Of a stretch of 64,000 nt of DNA, positions 11,692 to 64,000 are shown piece by piece; the first letter of the stretch is position 1; every line of letters starts with the position of its first letter. Location of the stretch: the NCBI RefSeq assembly GCF_001640805.2, contig NC_066852.1:7734194-7798193 (forward strand), given 5' to 3'. A program made the position numbers and the translations under genes. The notes under the pieces were generated by a model. That model saw only the letters and a program-made list of their open reading frames with translations, did no database searches and had not been told where the DNA came from. The stretch is from Lates calcarifer (taxonomy: Eukaryota; Chordata; Actinopteri; Centropomidae).

Positions 11692-12726
11692 CATGAGTGA
11701 GTGGGTGGGTCACTGTGCCAGACATTAAACCAGCGCCACCGGATTCGATTGTAGTATATGTACAGCATATGGAGAGATCAGAGAGAGAGAGAGAGAGAGG
11801 AAGGACAAAAGCAGTGTCATTATCTGAATATCAGTCCCCCAGCCTGTTTGGACAGGCAGGATTTGCATGTTGGGTTTTCAGCCGGAGCCCCGGGGCAGGG
11901 TGGGGTAGAGCCAGGGTGGGGCGGGTGGAAATAGTCATCTTCATGGTGTTCTGGGTGTGGCTGCTCTGGGAACAGGACTTCTCTCAACAAGGGTCTCCTA
12001 GCACAGGTCGCATATCTGACCTCAGGACACAAGATCACGCTGTGTTCACATCGATGTCAGGTTCCTGTTTTTTTTTTTTCACCTCATAACCACAAAGAAC
12101 TGACCCAAGGTCAAAAATACCTGCATCATACGAGATCAATATGAACTACTGTCTATTATGTATGTATAATTTTACTGATTTTTTCATGTATGGATTTTAG
12201 TAAATATGTGTGAAACAAAACCAACATTTAAAAATAATTTAAATGCAGGTGACCCTATTTTAGGTCATAGCAAACATACAAGATGTTGTATAACAATCAC
12301 AATGTTATAATAATTTAGCAAAAAGAAAACAACAGATTATTCATCAAATCATGTTTCACTTCATTATGATTCACTACCACTAGCACAAATACTATTTTAA
12401 GGTAAAAGAGTGCTACATTTAAATACACCTTCAATTAACTACAAGAGCATAAATGTAACTATAATTCACAACTCATAGCAAAGGCCTAATGTGGAATCTG
12501 AAATGGAGCCGATGTCAGTATGGAGAGAGCAAATCGGTAATGTGATAACCATTTGGATGTGAAACACTAGACGAAGAAATCGGAGTTGTGATGGACTCAG
12601 TATCCTCCTTGTCCCCTTTCTCGGCTGACATGTGAGATTCTTTGGAGGCCTGTGGGTCAACACTGGCCCAGTGTGGTCAAGACTTATCACATAATGAACA
12701 GAACACCGATCCTCTTTTTAACAGAC

Positions 12727-12732
12727 TTTATT
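12727..12732 (-). terminator. AATAAA polyadenylation signal, candidate 3' end of pri-mir-21
   Basis: A minus-strand AATAAA, followed downstream by a GT-rich stretch (ATCGGTGTTCTGTT, about 12698-12711). It is the first canonical hexamer downstream of the mir-21 hairpin that I found, about 1 kb beyond it. A vmp1 read-through transcript could use it too. Use of the site is inferred. Confidence 0.45.
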
Positions 12733-12855
12733 TATAGTGAAAGCAGAAAAAAACAGTGCATACACTTTTAAAATAGCCCAGTTACAGACATCTATTAGAC
12801 AAGAAATACAGGCACTTACACATAGAAATATAAACAGAATTTCTAGACAAACATG

Positions 12856-12878
12856 CACACACACACACACACACACAC
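12856..12878. repeat. (CA)n microsatellite
   Basis: About 11 CA units. Confidence 0.95.
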
Positions 12879-13375
12879 TCAGACAGGCATGCCAAAAGGG
12901 GGCTCCCTTATGGAACAGGACATCCTGAAACTGCCAAGAAAAACACTCTCTAAGCCAGCGAGCCATTCCAGTGTTATCCAATGATTTTGCTTTTATGACC
13001 AGGAAAAAGTTTTACACTTTTGCTCTATTGTAGAAAAAAAAGAAGAATCAAAAATAAAACTGAGGCTTTGCGGCAAAAGTATCCACTGGTCAAGCAATGA
13101 TTTTCAGCTTTGTATAATTACCAATTTGTGGCCCTTAGAAAAACACCCCCTCAAGAGAGTTGTTCCAATAAAATGCAGCCTCCTACAAAAAAAGTGCATA
13201 TTGAGCAACAGAAGAAAGTACTGAGAAAAAGAGAAGAGGGAAGTGTAAAAGGGAAGGGGAGAGCTGGGTGAGCACTGTGTGTACCATACCTAGGACTGGG
13301 TGTCACAATGTGATGTGTTGCAATAAGGTGTGTACTGTCTGGATTCTCTGGAAATTCAAGAGGACGGAGCCAACT

Positions 13376-13423
13376 CACACACACGCACGCGCGCGCGCGC
13401 ACGCACACACGTACACATGTACA
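13376..13423. repeat. 48-bp strictly alternating purine-pyrimidine tract (CA/CG)
   Basis: Every step alternates pyrimidine and purine, with a central CGCGCGCGCG core, which is a strong Z-DNA-forming pattern. It lies about 270 bp downstream of the mir-21 hairpin in transcript orientation. Confidence 0.9.
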
Positions 13424-13694
13424 GAGCTACACTACTGACATCACTACATCTGCATTTGCAAACATGTGAAAACACAGTTCCCCACATAAAACCACATAAA
13501 AACCCCCACAGACGTCAGCATGGAGGAAATAAACAATAGACCCATGTCCCCGACGTTTCACAAGCGGTTGGGATAAAGGGAAGTGACATCGCAGCACACA
13601 CCTCTAAATGGGAACTGATGCTAACTGTGACAATGACAGTAACAGAAGGAGGACAAAACAGGATGCTGGTCAGATGAAAGAGCCCGAAATGTCA

Positions 13695-13716
13695 GACAGC
13701 CTACAGACTGTTGTCG
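13695..13716 (-). ncRNA. mir21: miR-21-3p (star strand)
   Basis: Begins CGACAACAGTCTGTAGGC; pairs with the 5p arm. The human 3p (CAACACCAGTCGATGGGCTG) is clearly related but differs in the centre. Confidence 0.88.
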
Positions 13717-13732
13717 CCTTGCAATCTTAACA

Positions 13733-13755
13733 GCCAACACCAGTCTGATAAGCTA
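13733..13755 (-). ncRNA. mir21: Mature miR-21-5p
   Basis: Begins TAGCTTATCAG; the seed (positions 2-8) is AGCTTAT, identical to all vertebrate miR-21. A 22-nt form would end at 13734. Confidence 0.96.
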
Positions 13756-13843
13756 TCTGACAGGCCGAGAGAGTGACGGACATGCCTGAGACGTACGCAT
13801 GTACAGAGACGACAACAATGGAAAAAAAAAGAATCCTAATCCT

Positions 13844-13850
13844 ACTTACC
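13844..13850 (-). promoter_or_regulatory. Strong 5' splice-site consensus upstream of mir-21
   Basis: Minus-strand TGTCATG followed by GTAAGTAGG, a near-perfect donor, 82 bp upstream of the hairpin. If used, mir-21 would lie at the very start of an intron of a longer transcript. Confidence 0.35.
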
Positions 13851-14185
13851 ATGACAGGAGAAAAGAGGAGATGTGAATGTTCTGACTAGAGCTGGTGCAG
13901 AGCGCAGGGTTCAGCCCGCTCAACAGTACCCCTCTGTTTTGAATCTACTCGAGTGATTCGTCTCCTGGCTCCGTGACTGGGGCAGTGCAACGAGTTCATT
14001 CGAAGGTTCAGCTAAGGTAACGGCACAGACGCTTTTTACTGTGCGCTTGAGGGTTTTTTTTCCCCCTCCTGCTGGTGCCTGCTCTAGCGCCCACTGCGCT
14101 CAGTCCAGCGTAGCACAGCAGCGGTACAGAGAGGGAGAAGAAAATAGCACATTTCACTGGCAATTATGGAAAAAAGAAGGTACTG

Positions 14186-14217
14186 CATATATAGAGAGCC
14201 AGCTGACGTTATCCAAT
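14186..14217 (-). promoter_or_regulatory. mir21: Candidate mir-21 proximal core promoter (inverted CCAAT, TGACGT half-CRE, TATA-like)
   Basis: On the minus strand in order: ATTGG (14217-14213), ACGTCA (14209-14204), then TATATATG (14193-14186). A start about 30 bp after the TATA-like box would be near 14155, roughly 390 nt before the hairpin. Motif-based inference only. Confidence 0.35.
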
Positions 14218-14371
14218 GAACACAAAAAGGCAAAAAAGGAACACTGATCGTATGAAATCCCGAGTTTTCTTTAATGAGCCGTTCACGTATTGTCAAACAC
14301 GAGCTTTCTGTTCTCATCGTAGGTAAAAATGATTTTTAAAAAAGCTCCGTGGACAAGTGAGGACAAAGAAC

Positions 14372-14378
14372 ACTTACC
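14372..14378 (-). promoter_or_regulatory. Second strong 5' splice-site consensus
   Basis: Minus-strand TGTCATG followed by GTAAGTGTT; the exon-side seven bases are identical to those at the donor near 13850. Confidence 0.35.
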
Positions 14379-14651
14379 ATGACACAGTCTGTCCCTAAGT
14401 TAAAGCGAACAGCAACAATCTGCCATACTAAGACTTCCAGGCAGACTCCTGGTCTATTAGTGGAGCACAATCTGCTCTAATCCATAAAAGATAAAAGAGA
14501 GAGAGAGAGCAACAAATGTGGCAGCCACGCAAACGCAACCTACTATCTCTGTCTCGCTCACTGTCTCACACACAGGCACGCACACACTCTCTCACACACA
14601 GTCGTGGATCTGATTCAATATATGGCTGCATCTGGTAAAGTAGCCCCAGGC

Positions 14652-14676
14652 TGACTCATGTGCTCTCTTCCTGGAA
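14652..14676. promoter_or_regulatory. mir21: AP-1 plus STAT composite site upstream of mir-21
   Basis: A consensus AP-1 site TGACTCA (14652-14658) lies 9 bp from a perfect palindromic STAT site TTCCTGGAA (14668-14676). Mammalian MIR21 is known to be driven by AP-1 and STAT3 through upstream sites. Binding here is inferred. Confidence 0.45.
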
Positions 14677-15126
14677 GCAGAACAATAAGGGCAGACAAAG
14701 GGACCAGCAGGGTGATTCATGGACGATTTATCATTTCTCATCCAAAACTACCAAAATGAGCTTTACTGCACACACAAAAGAAGTGGTCATCTAAAGCACC
14801 ATGAACAGTTGGAAACATTCATTAACATCTTCTCTACAACTGACTTAGTGCTCTACAATATGTAGAAATGAGGTGGATCTGAAGAGGGCACAATTATTCA
14901 CAGTCCATTTACTTGTCTTGTCTAACCACAACCAACACTGCACAACAACTCTTAACTGTAATAAATACAGAATATCTTATTAATAAATGTGCAAATAGAA
15001 ATCATAAATAAGTTACCAAACAAATAATATGCTGGTTTTACAGAAGTCTCACCACATAATCAACACTAACAATCGTAGCTTATTCAAATAAAGTGAATTC
15101 AAGTGACTCTATGAAGATATAAGACT

Positions 15127-15132
15127 TTTAAT
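15127..15132 (-). terminator. vmp1: ATTAAA, possible vmp1 poly(A) signal
   Basis: The first common hexamer variant downstream of the stop codon, about 400 bp past it. Weak, because the downstream GT-rich element is not obvious. Confidence 0.3.
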
Positions 15133-15529
15133 ATTGTTGTAGTGGAACGAACAGTGTAGCTTAAGGCCTCACTGAGGAGAATTATTGCCAGCAGATTCTT
15201 CTCACGTGCTCTGGACCTACTAAAAGCACCAACTGGGACACTTTAACAACACAACAGCTTACACACACTCATACGTAACCCAACAAGCACCTACCTTACA
15301 GAGAACAATCGCAGAAATCACTACCAAATGTAAAGCCTTAAAAAGCAAGTAAATTGAAGTCCAAGTTCAACATCAACATGTTGCTACAATAACAAGAGAG
15401 AAACCAGATGGGGACTGATATTTTGCTTGAGATAATGGTGGGGTATCAGCTAGTAGGGAGAGCAGAAATGAGGAGAGGAGTGGTGGGAGCTTCTGAAGCT
15501 GATGGCTTGCCGTGATCGCTAGCTGGCCT

Positions 15530-63580
<48,051 letters not shown>

Positions 63581-64000
63581 CTGCAGGGGCCAGAGAGAGG
63601 GACAGTCAACCACATGGCAGAGACACATGCACAGAGTGTGAGGAAAACAAGAAGTGTGGGTGGGGGGGGCACAGAGAGGAGGGGAGGGACAGAGACAGAG
63701 TGAGAGAAGGTACGAGAGTGAAAGTGTGCAATACACTGGGCACTTTAGAGGGTGGGAGAGGGCAAGTGAGTGGTAGAGAAAGAGAGGGAGAGGAAGCGAG
63801 TGAGAGAGAGACCTTTAGAGACAGAGGTTGTTGTTGAGTTTAGAGGACAGAGCCGTAGGGTAGGAGTGTTCAGCACACTGACAGAAGAACAGCACCATTA
63901 TTCTTTTTGGTGGCAGCCAGCTCTTACACAACTAGTAAAGTAAGACAAGCCAAGATCTCTCTATCTCTCCTTCTACGTTCCTCTTCCTCCTGTTCATCCA
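63581..64000 (-). other. vmp1: vmp1 intron upstream of the 63470-63580 exon, partial
   Basis: Begins with the exon acceptor and a purine-rich (plus) tract to about 63830. The preceding exon, which should encode the HRQSIVVSFLLLLAV-type membrane segment, is not in the window. Confidence 0.8.

Larger units (their letters stand above)
6011..12700. other. Long intergenic stretch between the LINE fragment and the pri-mir-21 end
   Basis: I see no exon of a known gene here on either strand. In mammals TUBD1 occupies the corresponding interval, but no tubulin signature (for example the GGTGSG loop or the QCGNQ start) is visible. Simple repeats are listed separately. Short open frames, such as 11697-12089 on plus, are low-complexity and not credible genes. 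Confidence 0.6.
13690..13762 (-). ncRNA. mir21: mir-21 precursor hairpin
   Basis: The minus strand reads from TGTCAGATAGCTTATCAGAC to a matching 3' end GTAGGCTGTCTGACA, so the base TGTCAGA...TCTGACA closes the stem. The 5' arm contains TAGCTTATCAGACTGGTGTT, the miR-21-5p sequence in its fish form (human has ACTGATGTTGA). The 3' arm carries the star sequence CGACAACAGTCTGTAGGCTG. The loop, around GTTAAGATTGCAAGG, resembles the fish and mammalian loops (CTGTTGAATC in human). miR-21 is an abundant, stress- and inflammation-induced microRNA. Its position about 1.8 kb past the vmp1 stop, same strand, matches the vertebrate arrangement. Confidence 0.97.
12710..14160 (-). ncRNA. mir21: Inferred pri-mir-21 transcription unit
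   Basis: The span from a candidate TATA-containing promoter (14186-14217) through the hairpin to the AATAAA signal near 12727 would give an independent primary transcript of about 1.4 kb. In mammals pri-miR-21 is likewise transcribed from its own promoter overlapping the VMP1 3' part, and read-through from VMP1 also occurs. Both ends are inferences from motifs; the promoter could instead lie further upstream, in the last vmp1 intron. Confidence 0.35.
13763..15529 (-). other. vmp1: vmp1 3' UTR / mir-21 upstream region
   Basis: Non-coding region between the vmp1 stop and the hairpin. The vmp1 3' UTR must occupy its right part; ATTAAA hexamers on the minus strand at 15127-15132 and 14270-14275 are possible poly(A) signals, neither with a strong GT-rich element. 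Candidate promoter motifs are listed separately. A GC-richer patch at about 14050-14130 lies just downstream of the TATA-like box. Confidence 0.6.

Noticed and set aside
11697..12089. 130-codon plus-strand open frame
   Set aside because: GA-repeat-derived Glu-Arg stretch, no domain, and no conserved neighbours.

Overview
This is a piece of a vertebrate chromosome, most likely from a ray-finned (probably percomorph) fish. It is intron-rich and AT-rich, with many CA/TG microsatellites, LINE and tRNA-SINE remnants, and almost no long open reading frames that mean anything. The fish call rests on the miR-21 variant (GGTGTTGG after the shared 5' half), on the fish-style retroposon tails, and on exon sequences that are close to but distinct from the mammalian proteins. 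I cannot name the species.

The window holds a conserved gene cluster (human 17q23: VMP1 - MIR21 - TUBD1 - RPS6KB1), here all on the minus strand. From right to left: (1) vmp1, eight coding exons between 63580 and 15530, covering the last 326 residues of the ER/autophagy scramblase VMP1; its 5' exons lie beyond the right edge. All eight exons join in frame with consensus splice sites. (2) mir-21, a hairpin at 13690-13762, about 1.8 kb beyond the vmp1 stop codon, with candidate promoter elements in the vmp1 3' region and last intron. (3) rps6kb1 (p70 S6 kinase), only its first two coding exons (1445-1516 and 342-385); the kinase domain lies beyond the left edge.

Between mir-21 and rps6kb1 (about 1.6-12.7 kb) I find no delta-tubulin (tubd1) exons, although mammals have TUBD1 in this place. 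That interval has one unassigned candidate exon (2691-2754), a degenerate L1-like LINE fragment (about 4905-6010), a retroposon tail with a long TAGA array, and otherwise unremarkable DNA.

The vmp1 introns are large (up to 15.4 kb) and hold microsatellites, one tRNA-derived SINE, a diverged tandem duplication, two adjacent perfect inverted repeats, and a motif-rich segment with a perfect GTCACGTGAC box. Functionally the cluster links an autophagy membrane protein, a stress- and inflammation-responsive microRNA and a growth kinase. Co-regulation is an inference, not something the sequence proves.
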